DNA from: Cryptomeria japonica | Taxonomy: Eukaryota; Streptophyta; Pinopsida; Cupressales; Cupressaceae | DNA: 64,000 nt | Assembly (NCBI RefSeq): GCF_030272615.1 | Contig: NC_081415.1 | Location: 606,247,137-606,311,136, forward strand | Direction: 5' to 3' | Shown: positions 35,204-47,374 of the stretch, piece by piece | Numbering within the stretch: position 1 is the first letter of the stretch | How the letters are laid out: every line of letters begins with the position of its first letter | The notes under the pieces: model-generated | What the model was told of the DNA's origin: nothing | Seen by the model: the letters and a program-made list of their open reading frames with translations, nothing else | Databases searched by the model: none | Made by a program: the position numbers and the translations under genes

Positions 35204-35266
35204 TCACACTATGAACATAAATCAGAAAGAAGGGTGTAAGGAGTCGGGTTTACCAAAATGTAAAGG

Positions 35267-36373
35267 TGAAAATTAGGGTTTCTAACACTAGGTATAGTAA
35301 AACCACTAATTTTGCTGAGGAACAAATTACATTAAAGAGGGTTGAATCCAATAGATCTAGCATCAATCCAACAAAGGTAGGGATAAGAATTTTGATTAGG
35401 AACACTAGTTAGAATTTGATTCCCTCTTTCTAAGTTGAATTGTGAAAATGTTGAATTTAGGGTAAATGTACTGAAATTGAAGTAATTATGTATAAACAGT
35501 GAGCTACAATCGTCAAACAGAGCCATGAACCTGGATCTGAGCAATATGTCAATGTTTGGATATATTCCCAAAAGGTCGACCTAAATTGTTTGGACCATAG
35601 CGTTAGTCAATCTGGTCCTTTGCAGTTTTGGCCATCTAAAGAGCAACCTATTCATCTCTATGAATTATGTCAATCCTGAAAGTTATAACTCTGTATTTGT
35701 TCATGCACATAATAGAGAAGGGAAATTGGTTGGGAATAGGGGTTTTCATAAGTCAAAACCCAATTAAGGAATTAACTTTAAATGGAATAATGCAAATACT
35801 GAAATAAATAATGGGAAGATATACATCAAATCTGCAATTATTGATGATGATGCTTTGCTTCTTAAATGTAATCACTAATGTTGTATGAAATGGCATGACC
35901 ATGATAAAACCCTAATCACACACACATGCTAGCATATGAATGATGTAAATTTTTCTCCACAATGGTTGAATGAAGAATATGCAGTCTTGAAGATCTCTAA
36001 GAATGCCTCACAAATGCAAGGGTGCTTGATTGCTTGGATATGGAGACCTATGATTGAAATGAATTGATTAATGTATTTATATAGGGGTATCTAGGCCATT
36101 TACCAGCTAGGACAACCTCCAATGGTCATGCACAACCACAAAGTTGAATTCACACCTGAGAGATAGGACTTTTTCCCCATTTCAAAATAGGGCCCAACTA
36201 AGAGGGACCAGGGAAAGGGTGCTCTGGTCCTAGGACCAAAGTGCTAACACCCTAGTCCTTCTCAGAAAGGGACCACCATTAAGCCCCATGGAAAAGGAAG
36301 CCCCTTTGAGAAATCAATTAGTGAGTGTACATGGCATCAGAACTGAAGATTGAGCACAAATCAAACCTAAATA
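35267..36373 (-). repeat. LTR B, downstream part (5' LTR of element X)
   Basis: On the minus strand this is the last about 1,107 bp of LTR B, ending CCCTAATTTTCA at 35267. It is homologous to LTR A. The remaining first about 80 bp are at 52618-52697, displaced by the insertion 36374-52612. Beyond 35267 the leader reads TTTTGGTAAACCCGACTCC, a possible but unidentified primer site. Confidence 0.85.
36369..36373. repeat. Target-site duplication AAATA (left)
   Basis: Identical to 52613-52617. Confidence 0.8.
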
Positions 36374-38776
36374 TGTAATGCCCACCAAAATACCCTAGAA
36401 AAACTAATCATCTAACATACTAAAAGGAGAAAAAAAAAATTAAACATCTAATGCTACACATCATATCATCTATACAATTAATTAACATTCATTATCATAT
36501 AAGCATAAAGAACATAAACCATTCATATACATTCATTAACCAAATACGCAAGTGAAATAAACATTACAACCATTCAACTATCTCTCTAGGGTACCTTCAT
36601 GATATTACTTAATTAACTATCCTAAGCAACAACTTTCTACTCGATTACTACCCTCATTATTAATCAATCCTTTATCATATTTAAATATAATTTATTTATT
36701 TACTTTCATTATGATATGCAAACTACTTGATCTTTCAAACATTATGAGATGCATTCTACTCCGTCATCTAACTAATATGATGTGTTCACTCCTCAATGCA
36801 AGACTAACACCCTTATCTTAAATCCATTTTATAACCAAATCCAAATGTGTTTAAATTCCTTATCCATTTTCTATCTACATGATCTTATTCATTTATAATG
36901 ATAATGCAATACTTAATGCCTGAACATAATCCACTTACATATCTATCTTATCCACACTACTCCTGAATTTGTATTCCTAGCATGATCAATTCTTTAACAT
37001 GAGTTCCATATGCATGATGTAATAATTATAATTCCTTTCTTTAGTTTAATCATCTTATATGTTATGCATAGTTCCTAACATCCAATGCAATCATGTAAAT
37101 GACATTATCAACTAAACATGATATTATCAATCAACCACAATTCCTACATTATATTCATTCCATTTACTCAAGGTTATATCACACATTGATCTACATCCTA
37201 AGTGATAACCATGGAATTTAAACAATACAATAAATCCTCACATGAATCCATTCTATTACAAACATCTAAGTACATGAAAATAATTTACTTCCACTATACA
37301 AGATCATCACCATACATCTCATAGTTTCATTATTACAAATCATGACATAATCCTAAATCACCAACTATAATACAATTGCAATTATATTAATAGTACATCA
37401 TGAGCATTGCTCCTTCCTAATACATGATTCATCTACTTCTTCCACATAAAAATACATTACATAAATCCAAGATATCCATTACATAATTCTGCTACAAGAA
37501 ACATCCATAAGTTGCAACATTGAGAAGAATCCACATCCACGCATGAAGAATCCATAAGAATATCCCAATGGTTGAAAAGCACCAACTACCTGACCATGTG
37601 GAACCATAGGAATCATCCCCCATTCTAGGAGATGACACAAGGTCCGAACACACACTCTAGACCTAAGCTGGCACCTAACAACCAAAGAGACTAAATAGTA
37701 CAAGGACTCTCAAGCTAGAACCAACCACAAACAATCACAAGAAGAAACTCCCAAAGGCTTACAAAACATCAATTCCTAAATACATATCAACATGGGGACA
37801 CATGTAGGAGTGGAGTGTCATCACATGCAATCCTCTAACATAACAAATTATATAACACAAGGCATAAGCCTGATGGACATGTGGAGCCATCTCAACATAT
37901 GACAGATCAAGGGAGATTGACTTGCCATAGAAATACCCTTCCCATGCCTAACCTAGAACATCCTCCCTAGGATCAAGTCATGGGGCTCAACTATTCATTA
38001 TCTCGTTTAGTGAATTATTTCCAAACCCATTAATTTATTATTATGTTACCACTTGTTTACATCATGGTAAACTTATATTGTGCCCTGGCGGTCTAGACTT
38101 CATGTATCCTTACAAGAAACCTCATGCAAGCCTATCTCTCGTGACCCTAGTCATTACAAGAAATCCCACTCTCCATAACATGGAACCAAGCAATAATAAA
38201 TCACAAGACACTCTAATCCAATATAAAAATCTGGAAACATTAACATCCATATGCAACCAATCACATCCATACAACTCTTGAACATACAAATGGCCGCAAC
38301 AAAAAGTAATACAAATGAGCCTCTTGGCATACAAATAATAAGGGGCACAACAATGCCATCAAAATCTGTTGTCAATGTGAAAATAAAACCGCAACAAGAC
38401 CAACTCACTTGCTAGTGGAAAACAATAAAACTTCACCACTCAACATGGTTCAACAACATGGAAGAAAGTACCAATTTATTAACAACAAGCATGGAAAGAA
38501 AAATAAGCATCAAACCATTGAAATATATCAAATCTGTTAAGGGACCAATCTGAAAATCATCAACAAACCCTAAACAAGCCTCTGGTACCAAAAATAAGAT
38601 TGGAAAAATATGACATACTGAGCAAAATATGCTTAAAACACCAAAACTGCCAGTACAACACATTTGTTTAACAACACAACGCTTATACCCGGACTGTTAG
38701 TGCATTTATCAAAATAAACAATGCTTTTAATATTGAAGACAACACATATAACAAGTCAAACAACACATCAGTAAGG
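36374..38776 (-). other. Element 4, left part, non-coding
   Basis: AT-rich, no supported gene. Short frames at 37479-37703 and 38122-38663 on the minus strand show no domain. Repeated AGTGCATTTA-type words occur at both sides of the nested insertion (38697 and 42015-42045), confirming continuity across it. Confidence 0.6.
38772..38776. repeat. Target-site duplication TAAGG (left)
   Basis: Identical to 42004-42008. Confidence 0.85.
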
Positions 38777-39204
38777 TGATAGCCCTAAACATGATTGCAC
38801 AAGAATTTTCATTTTCGAGCCTGAATATTGATCATTCTGGTTTTATTGTGTCCTCTATCAAAGTTCAGGGTCTAGGGTTTAGGGTTTTTGAATATAAGGC
38901 TATGTCTTGTGAAGAAAAAACCCTAACCTTGTTATATTTTGTTGTTACCTTTTCCCACTTATGCCAAGGGTTGGTTACCATTAGTAGGGCTATTTTATTT
39001 TCTAAGTTGTAAGTTATGTTCAACCGGCCCATCTAATGATTTTCCTAAGTCGCACAAAAATTTTCCCTGTAGTCGGTCTCATTTTAATATTTGTGCCCGT
39101 GCCCATGATTTTCCTAAGTTTAAAAAATTCAAGTATTTCGACCGATGGATAAAGGCAGGTTAGATCTAACAGCCTACGCTTCCCCGTGATTGAAAGCGCA
39201 GGGA

Positions 39205-39532
39205 AGATAAAGACCACGACATCACGAGATGATGCCATGTGTCTTCAGCGGAAAAAGGCAAGTTGGCAGTGTAACTTTTCAAAACCTCATGTTACTAGTT
39301 CTCAGGAGGTAAAGACCGGTTTCCTAATGGCCTTGTCAATTGACACATGTTTTAAATGGATGGTGATGTTATGTTATGGGTGAAAAGGTGCTCGACTTTT
39401 AAAATTGAAGAGGTTAGCGAGCACTGTGGTTGCAAGGTAAAGTGTGAACATATCTGATGGCCATCGTATCTCCAAGATAGAAGTTTCAAGAAGGTTATGG
39501 ACCACGAAATCACAAGATGATGCCACGTGTCC
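39205..39532. repeat. Upstream repeat pair in the 3.2-kb LTR
   Basis: Two copies about 288 bp apart of GACCACGACATCACGAGATG / GACCACGAAATCACAAGATG, each followed by ATGCCA-GTGTC. Lie 1.4-1.8 kb upstream of the TATA box. Could be an enhancer-type duplication in U3. Confidence 0.6.
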
Positions 39533-40970
39533 CGGGCTGACTAGGAAGACTGACAGTGGGGTCGTTGATAGCGTTGGATTAAAAGATGATATGGCATTGA
39601 TTTGTCACGGTTTTTATGGCTCCATAAGCCCTGATGGAAGGTCGATTCCCACATTGACTATTAATGATCGTTTGATATGCCAAGTTGGCTAGGATCTGCG
39701 GCTAAGTTTCAAACTGATTTTAAAAGGGTCATTAAAGGTATTGGTTGTAGCCCGTCAGGAAAGATAGAATGAGCAGAATACATGCTTATCAACTTAAGAT
39801 AGACAACAATAAGTTTGAAGTTTTTGAATGTTGACTCATCCCTGAGGGAAGCTTGTGGAAGGTCTCTTTTGGGTAAAGGACTGATTAGACAAGTAAGGAC
39901 TATGTCCCAGAGGTGTGAAAGGATTGGAATAAATTCTGAGTTGGGTATGGAGGATCATGGGTTCCCCGATGAAGTCAGAGATTTCTTGTTGACAGAGATT
40001 CAAAAGCAGAAGACTGTACACTCAAGGAGGAATAAGATCATAACAAAATCATTCACGTAAGGTGAACATATGTAGGTGATAGTGGATTGATGGCCTAGAG
40101 ATGACGGTGACCTGGGTTGTAGGCATGATTATTGGAATCCATAACTGGAAAGATGAGCAGAAAATATCAAGATGATGATTCTTCACATGGATAAGCACTG
40201 CCATTTTGACTTGAATTCCGATTATAAATTTACTAGGATGGTGATAAATGGGTAGAAAAGGATACAAACTTCTTTATTTTCTAAGAGCAGTTTTTCATCA
40301 GTAAAGAAGATGGTGTTTGAATAGGAATATGCATGGAGACATTGCATATTTTTTGATACCGGATGGATGTTTTTTCTCTGGTATGAGGTTACTCATTGTC
40401 AGAGGGGTTGTGAAAGTTTGGAGGAGTGTCAGAGGGGGTGTGAGAGCCTTTTCTTATCAGAAAAATCCACTCATGACATATCCTCTATTCTTACTCTGCA
40501 AATTGTTGGTAGAGTGTTTGAGGAAGGAGCTCGCAGGGAATTGAAAGAAGAATTTATTCGAGAAAGGAGTGGAAGCTAGTCATCTTTGCAATGACATGGA
40601 AGTTGCAATGCCTTCTCAACATATTATGTTTACCCTCAAGCTCCTCTTTCCACTTCCTCTGAACTGGGGCATAAAGGTTGGAGATCTTCCTCTAGTTTGA
40701 GGGAAATTTTACTTCTTGCCAGGATCTGGTTTCCTTTCTAAGAAGGGAAACACTCTGTAGAATAGACTAAGCATCTCAGAATCCATCCTAAAGTGTTAGG
40801 GTGATATTGGCATGACTCAAGTATTTTTTTTTTACCTATAATCAATTGAATATTTTGGTTCTACCTCATCATGGGTACCAGCGTATGGATAAGGAATATT
40901 TTATAACAGAATTGCGTACAACCTCCTTGGCTTGGTCTTTTGGCCTAAAGCTTGTTGCTTCCTTGTTTTC

Positions 40971-40980
40971 TATAAAAGGG
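40971..40980 (+). promoter_or_regulatory. TATA box of the 3.2-kb LTR
   Basis: TATAAAAGGG preceded by a pyrimidine-rich CCTTGTTTTC. A strong plant core-promoter match; transcription would start near 41005. Confidence 0.65.
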
Positions 40981-42003
40981 AAATCAAGGCCATAAGTTAG
41001 GGTTCTGAAATTTCTAAAGAGGGTCTCTTTAAGTAGGCCCGGTCTGCAGGATTAGGTTCTAGTAGTTTTTGGGAAGTCATGGGAAAATAGGAGGAACTGT
41101 AATGCCATTTTGTAGAGCAAAAACAATGAAATAGTTACCAGTTTTATTTTTTCAAGTGGGTTATTTTGTTAATGAAATGTTGTCTATTTTCTGATAGAAT
41201 ATAGCTTATGAGATTAATATAGATATATTCTCAAATCTTTACTCTCCCGTGTGTGATTTTATTTTCTTTTGAGTTTAATGGAATCAAGGGTTTCATTTAC
41301 TTATTGTATTGTTATGATGTATGTAGTTTTCCATTATATGCTTTAATCCAAAGGGTTAATTAAAATGCTTGAATGAAATTACAGAGAGACAATGCTTGTA
41401 CTAGGATTTGATAAGTAGTTCAGGTAAGAGATTGCAGATGGAATGATATTGTAAGGCAGTACTGCTTAAGATTAAATCAGCTGTTAGATAAGTTTCTACC
41501 AAATTTCAGTAATATTTCAAAGACTCTATAGCCCAATGGATAAGGTATTGGTACTTGCTAGAAGATGTCATTAGGTTTTTAGTTTCTTGTCTATTTTATT
41601 TGTGACTTGTCAAAAATATTTTAAATATCAGAACATTATTGCTAAGTTTTCATGTATTTTTTGAATTCTCCCACCCATCTCATGCTCCAATTAGGTCCAG
41701 GATCACTGAAGGGTTTTCCATCCTTGATCATTCTCCCTTTCTGTCGAGCTCTTTTTATGAGATAATCTTCTTTGTTTTTAGTGAATTCCTAAGTGTGGTG
41801 CAAAGATCAGGAAGGTCACTGAAGGGATTACCCTCCCAGGTCTTGCAAAGGCCAAAGTGTAGAAGGATTTGTAGAAAATCCTTGTCGCAGTTGGTCCAAT
41901 CCTGAAGGATATCGAAAATTGGAAGTGGATTTCCATAGGTATTTGGAGGAATCAACTTGGTCTTTTCCTTGCAGCAGTGTAAACCCATTTTTAGGAACTA
42001 GCA

Positions 42004-42008
42004 TAAGG
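42004..42008. repeat. Target-site duplication TAAGG (right)
   Basis: Partner of 38772-38776. Confidence 0.85.
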
Positions 42009-42536
42009 TTCTAGTGCATTCACTATTTTGAGTAGTGCATTTACTACACAGAACAACGCGTATACACCTCCAGACAACACATTTACAAGGAGATTTAGCA
42101 CATTCACACTATTAGCACATTTACCCAAATATAGACATAGAAACATGAAATTTGTGACTAAGTTTAAAATTCAAAGACTAAACCAAATGGCCTAAGCAAG
42201 GGTTCAATAGATATGCCCAAACAAGCCCAATTGATTAAAATAAACATTGTGTGAAAATATAAATCATAAGAAAGATAACATAAAACATACATTCACTGTA
42301 CCGACACAGAAATAACTCTGGATCTCTCAGAAAACTTAATACAATTGAAAATAAAAAGCACCATCCCTTCACACTTCAAAAGAGACTTTTAAACATACTC
42401 TCAGCCAAGCAAAAGACTCATCCAGAAAGGATTTACAGAGAGAAGAACATTGCAGAGTTGTGTACGGCAACACCCAAAATATAAAATATATTTCCAGAAA
42501 ACTATATCAACCATATTAAATCAATCTATCCCCAAT

Positions 42537-42570
<34 letters not shown>

Positions 42571-43630
42571 TGAGAACTTTATCAAACTATGTAAAATGAA
42601 ATACGATACTACCCAAGCTCCTGAAAAAATATTGTAGACATAGAGCATACACATACAACAAGGCTAAAAAAAGTACAAAATGAAATAGAACTCCAACTTA
42701 CAACCCATGTTATGAAAAGTAGCTGAAGAAGAGCTCCAAGTCCAAATCCAAAATGCAAATCAACCAAGCTCCAACAATCCAAAAGCAAAACCAACCAAGA
42801 GCCAAGATGAAAAATTGCAAAAAACTTTCTAGAAGAAGAAACCTGAGAACCAACTCAAAAAGAAAAATAAAAATCCATTCAAAGACCAAAACCCTAGCCT
42901 CCACGAAAACCAATCAAAATATTTCATTATGGAGTATATTTTACCAACCACCATGTATTATACTTTTTATCTCTCATTTTGAATTCACCCAATGGGCATA
43001 AAGGTTAGGTAGAATAAATATAAAACATGTTTATATAAAACCAAGTGGGGAATAATATTATTTTCCCAAGCTATTTATACACCCCCAAATACAAATAAAA
43101 GTCAAAATATATAAATAAATCATAAGTCATAAATTAAATAATTCAAAAGCTCATAAAATAATTAAATAACCAAAACAAATGTTGAACACTAAATAAATAA
43201 TTAAACCATAAACAATAAATAAACCGCAATTAAACAATATATATTAAATAACCCATGATTCAACAATAATTATCAAAACATAAAATCATAAATAATTAAA
43301 TAATCAAACATCAATAATCAAATAATTAATCTAGACATCAATAATCACATCATCTCACATAATAGAATAAATCAATAATTACTAACATACTCACAACACT
43401 GAGAAAACCAAGCTTACTAACTGACATGGCAAGTTACGCCGAGACACTGATGACTCACAGTGAACAACTTAGCCCCAGAGTATGTAAGGGGAGCTTATGC
43501 TATCTCTAAACCACATGCCATTGGGATTTAAAGACACACTCAAACCTATGTCGCCAAGTGGAGTCGGTGTCTAGTACCTACAAATCCTATAACCCACAAA
43601 GGAATGATACATATATATATACATATGTAT

Positions 43631-43668
<38 letters not shown>
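42009..43668 (-). other. Element 4, middle part, non-coding
   Basis: AT-rich (AAATAATTAAAT-type at 43080-43400). An (AT)n run lies at 42540-42570. A minus-strand TATAAATA at 43072-43079 could be the promoter. Ends in a compound microsatellite, (AT)n(AC)n(AT)n at 43607-43668, into which copia element 5 inserted. The frames at 42609-42913 (Phe/Leu/Trp-rich) look spurious. Confidence 0.55.
43072..43079 (-). promoter_or_regulatory. Possible TATA box of element 4
   Basis: TATAAATA followed by GCTTGGG on the minus strand. Confidence 0.4.
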
Positions 43669-44833
43669 TGTTGGCCATTTGGAGGAATTGATTATGCATT
43701 GCATTGATGTCAACACTAGTTGTTTTGGTTGCTTTATTAGTATCTTTCTGGTCCCAATAGGTTGTTTGGTTTCTGGTTGGATTGGATCATCATGATCCGG
43801 CATGATCCAGTATGCTCTGGTATGTTTGGGTTATGGAATTGGCTTATTCATGCTACTTAGATTCATATTCAATCAGTTGGTTTTTCATCTTATGATCGGA
43901 TGCTATTATGCTTGCTGACAAGCTTGGTTTGTTGTTTCGGTGAGGGTTTCATTGGCAGAGAATTGTTGAAGATCTTTGATGATATGCATAAGTGGTGTTG
44001 GTGTGGCTTTTGGTGGAGATTCACGATGTTGATGGTGATCATCTTTGAGACTTAGTTGATTGGGATAATTGCTTTAGCATGTATGGACCGACTTAATGCA
44101 ATGTGTGGATTGGAATTCTCGATGTGTTTCCAGGATGTCTTATGGGTTAGATATTATTTGTAGTTATGTAATTGTTTTATTGTCTAGTGGCTGACCTTAT
44201 TGTTTGTGGTCGAGGGTTTGTATATATATGATGTAAGATCTCATTGTAGATCATATGTGGTCATGGAATGTAATAGGAGCTAATAATGTAATAATCATTC
44301 AAGCAGAGGATTTGATCGATCATCAGTGATTGAGTTGGGTTTATGTAAGAGGATTTAGTCCTCTAGTATAGAGCTTAACCAAAACCGTACTCAAGCATAG
44401 GAGATTGTATCTTTGTAGTTCATTCTTTCCTCCAGGTTGTAGTCTAGATTTCTATGTAGTTAGTGAGACTCCTTTTGTGATGAGTAGTGTACTCTAGGTT
44501 GTTGGCCTTCCTGCAAGTGCATGCCCCTCAATTGTAATCACATACTTGTTGCAAAAGTATTATCTGACTATGGGTAGGCATCCCATCATGGTTTTTCCCT
44601 TTACCAGGTTTCCCATGTACAAATCTTGATGTCATGTGGATGGTATTTATTCTCTTATTATTGTTTATGCTTAATTGGTTTATCTTCTATTACGGTAATT
44701 GGTTTATGAATTCTGGTATTGATCTTTTGGGTTTCGATATTAAAGTTTTATTTGCTTAAGGTTCTGGTAATCTGGTGACAACTGATTCACCCACCCCTCT
44801 CAATTGTCTTCTAGTTATTTGAACTATCTAACA
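43669..44833 (+). repeat. 5' LTR of element 5
   Basis: 1,165 bp, TGTTGGCCATTTGG...GAACTATCTAACA. Contains the U5 blocks CATCATGGTTTTTCCC (about 44588) and CTGATTCACCCACCCCTCTC (about 44783) shared with other copia LTRs here. Confidence 0.95.
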
Positions 44834-44835
44834 AT

Positions 44836-44847
44836 TGGTATCAGAGC
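44836..44847 (+). promoter_or_regulatory. Primer binding site of element 5 (tRNA-iMet)
   Basis: TGGTATCAGAGC, two bases after the LTR end. Confidence 0.95.
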
Positions 44848-44890
44848 TCTGGTCCTCTCTACAAAAGCTTAACCGCTTGAGGAAGATCCT

Positions 44891-46057
44891 ATGGCGACTA
44901 ACAGTTCAAGTTCATCTACTGCTATCTTTCAGAGAGATATTCCTAGGCTTGATGGAACAAATTACAAAGTATGGAAGATTCGAATGGAGACTCATCCGAG
45001 ATGTCTTGGTAATGAAAGTTGGGAAATTACAGAGAATGGTGTAACTCCTTATAATCTGGCATCTGGCAATCCTCCTTCAACAAACATGGATAAGCAGCTT
45101 GAGAATGATTTTAGAGTAAGAGAAGCCCTCTTGTGTGCACCTTTTGATCAGTAAATAATGAGATTAACTAAGAAATCATCTGCAAAGGCTATATGGGACA
45201 AGTTGGAGACTCTTAATGAAGATGAACCTATTGTGAAGATTGTTAAACTTGATGGTTACCGAGTGAGATATGAAAACTTGAATATGGAAGAAGATGAAAG
45301 GATTATTGCATTCATGGAAAGGTTAAATGAGATTGTTATGGGAATTCAATGTTGTGGTGGAACTCTGAGTGAAGATGAGATAGTTTCTAAAGTTATGAGA
45401 GCTTTTCCACTGTCTTACAAGATGAAGGCTACTACAATTAATGAATTAATAACAATGGCTAATACTTTTGTCAATAGAGATACCTTGGTTGGTAAATTAT
45501 CTACTTTTGAGCTTCAAGAATTTGGACCTTCTAGAGCTGTGAAGTCTGAACCTGCTTTCCATGCATCTACATCATCAACCGGCAAGCAAGATTGGAAAGC
45601 TTTCTATGTAAATGAATTGGATGATATGAAGAGAGAAGATGAATAATTTGAGCAACTTGAAGCCCTATTTGCTAGAAGAGTACCTAAAGGACCGGTAACA
45701 AGTAAGTATGAAGGAAAAGCACCTTTTAAATGTTTTGCATGTAATAAGATAGGTCATTTTGCATCTAGATGTCCTAAAAGGAATTCAAGATTTGAAGAGA
45801 GAGCTAGAATATCTTTTAAGCCTAACCCTAGATATCAGAACAAGTATAAGTACAGGAAAAACATAAACAAAGAATGCTACATAGCGGATGAGGAAGGTGT
45901 GGCTGATTCTGATGATGAACTGGCACAAGACTCTGCTAGTGGTTCTGGAAATGGAAAGGAATGGTTGTTCCTAGCTATCAAGGAAGATGTTCTGGTACTG
46001 GAAGAGAATGTACCTAAAGAGAAGGCACATGCTGCTAAAATTAAAGATAAGGATGAA
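44891..46057 (+). pseudogene. Gag with CCHC zinc knuckle (element 5)
   Basis: Starts at ATG 44891 (MATNSSSSSTAIFQ), 57 bp after the LTR. The UBN2-type core reads PRLDGTNYKVWKIRME, AKAIWDKLETLNEDEP, MEEDERIIAFMERLNEIV and KVMRAFPLSYKMK. The zinc knuckle CFACNKIGHFASRC is at 45731-45772. Two TAA stops (45152-45154 after Gln, 45644-45646 after Glu) interrupt one frame that otherwise runs continuously into protease. Packages element RNA. Confidence 0.93.
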
Positions 46058-46456
46058 TAGGTAATTGATAGTGGATGTCCACATCATATGACTGGAGATA
46101 AAAGGAAGTTTCTATCTTTGCAAGAATTTGATGGTGGTCTAGTTAGATTTGGAGATGAAAAAGCATGTATGATCAAGGGAAAAGGAACTATATCATTGGA
46201 TGGGAAGCATAATATTGATAATGTTTATTATGTTGAAGGTTTAAGGCATAATTTTTTGAGTGTAGGACAATTGGTGGATAAGGGATTTCAATTACAGTTC
46301 AAGGATGGAAAATGCAAAATCATTAATAGATCTAGATTGGAGATTGCTACCGGTACACAAACAAAAGGTAATATATTTCATTTGAATTCTGATGAGAAGA
46401 CATGTTTGACTGCACAAATTGATGAGAGTTGGGTATGACATAAAAGGATATGTCAT
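46058..46456 (+). pseudogene. Protease and pre-integrase region (element 5)
   Basis: In frame with gag after a TAG at 46058-46060 (the family normally has Trp here: W-V-I-D-S-G). The active site VIDSGCPHHMTGDKRKF is intact (Asp 46067-46069). Then LVRFGDEKACMIKGKG, VYYVEGLRHNFLSVGQLVD and TQTKGNIFHLN. A TGA at 46436-46438, again at a usual Trp position, ends the frame before the integrase finger. Confidence 0.93.
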
Positions 46457-47374
46457 GTGAATTTTAATTGCATTGTAAAGATCAATTCAACTAAGGCAGT
46501 TAGAGATATACCTAAGATTGTGAAGCCCTATAACCTACTATGTAAAGAATTTCAAATGGGAAAACAAGTCAAAACCTCTTTTAAGAGTATACAAGACAAA
46601 TCTAATGATGTTCTTGATCATATTCATATTGATTTGTGTGGCCTTGCTAGAGTTAAAAGTTTTCAAGGTGATAGATATTTTATGCTAATCATTGATGATT
46701 ATTCTAGAATGGCGTGGGTTACTTTTCTAAGGGAGAAATCTGAGGCTTTTGAAAAGTTTAAAATCTTTAAGGCTAAAGTTGAAACAGAGATAGGATTGAA
46801 GATTAAATTTTTAAGGTCAAATCATGGTGGAGAACTCACATCTGATGAGTTTAATAACTTTTATGAGAAGCATGGTATAAGGAGACAATTTTTTGCTCCC
46901 CGAACACCTCAGCAAAATGGAGTTGTGAAAAGGAAAAACATAACTATCTTGGATGTTGCTAGAGCAATGATGATGGAAGCTAATCTACCTCATATCTACT
47001 CAAGAGAAGCAGTGAGCACAATAGTCTATACATTCAACAAAGTACATATCAAAGGAGAAACCGGTAAGACACCTTATGAATTTTGGTTTGGCAATACACC
47101 TATAGTTAAATATTTCGAAATATTTGGTAGTAAATGTTATATCAGGAGAGATGATTTCATTGGCGAATTCGATCCTAGATGTGATGAAGGAATATTTCTT
47201 GGTTATTCTAATGAAAGCAAGGCATATAGATGTTATATCAAGAGATTGCAAAGAATTGTGGAGAGTGCTAATGTCAAGGTGGATGAGCTGAGTAGAAGTC
47301 AAACCAGAGTTTATGAGCAAGAACCAACAATAGAAATGATCATAACTGAATCGGTAATACCTTTACCAGAATAG
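46457..47374 (+). pseudogene. Integrase (element 5), catalytically dead
   Basis: 305-residue frame. The zinc finger keeps two His but reads LCKEFQMGK, one Cys lost. Core: HIHIDLCGLARV (first Asp present), FLRSNHGGELTSDEF (second Asp is Asn, AAT at 46820-46822), TPQQNGVVKRKN (Glu is Lys, AAA at 46928-46930). Downstream FGSKCYIRRDDFIGEFD and GIFLGYSNESKAYR are standard. Both losses are G-to-A changes. The frame ends at TAG 47372. Confidence 0.95.

Larger units (their letters stand above)
22324..35266 (-). mobile_element. Element X: Tat-like gypsy internal region lacking visible RT and integrase
   Basis: Minus-strand internal region between LTR B (5') and LTR A (3'). It holds a repeat-bearing linker, a protease, a G-patch-like motif and a Cys/His motif, but I could find no RT, RNase H or integrase between 24150 and 22341. 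The upstream part is displaced by the plus-strand element F ending at 35203. It may be a non-autonomous, deletion-derived member of the LTR A/B family. Confidence 0.6.
38777..42003 (+). mobile_element. Solo LTR of 3.2 kb within element 4
   Basis: 3,227 bp, TGATAGCCCTAA...TTAGGAACTAGCA. The ends form an imperfect inverted repeat (TGATAG/CTAGCA, CCTAA/TTAGG). TSD TAAGG on both sides. Holds a duplicated GACCACGA-ATCAC-AGATGATGCCA-GTGTC block at about 39211 and 39499. TATA box at 40971. Short frames at 39186, 39444, 39815 and 40317 have no recognisable domain. GC is locally higher than around it. Orientation plus, from the TATA box. Confidence 0.85.

Noticed and set aside
39815-40060. 81-codon plus-strand frame in the 3.2-kb LTR as a gene
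   Set aside because: Short, no domain, within LTR limits set by the TAAGG duplication.
42609-42913. Phe/Leu/Trp-rich minus-strand frames as a membrane protein
   Set aside because: Antisense of a Lys/Asn/Gln-rich AT stretch; overlapping frames give equally hydrophobic products.
43546-43803. Open frames with (CV)n or (HT)n runs
   Set aside because: Translations of the (AC)n/(AT)n microsatellite; same for 52022-52264.
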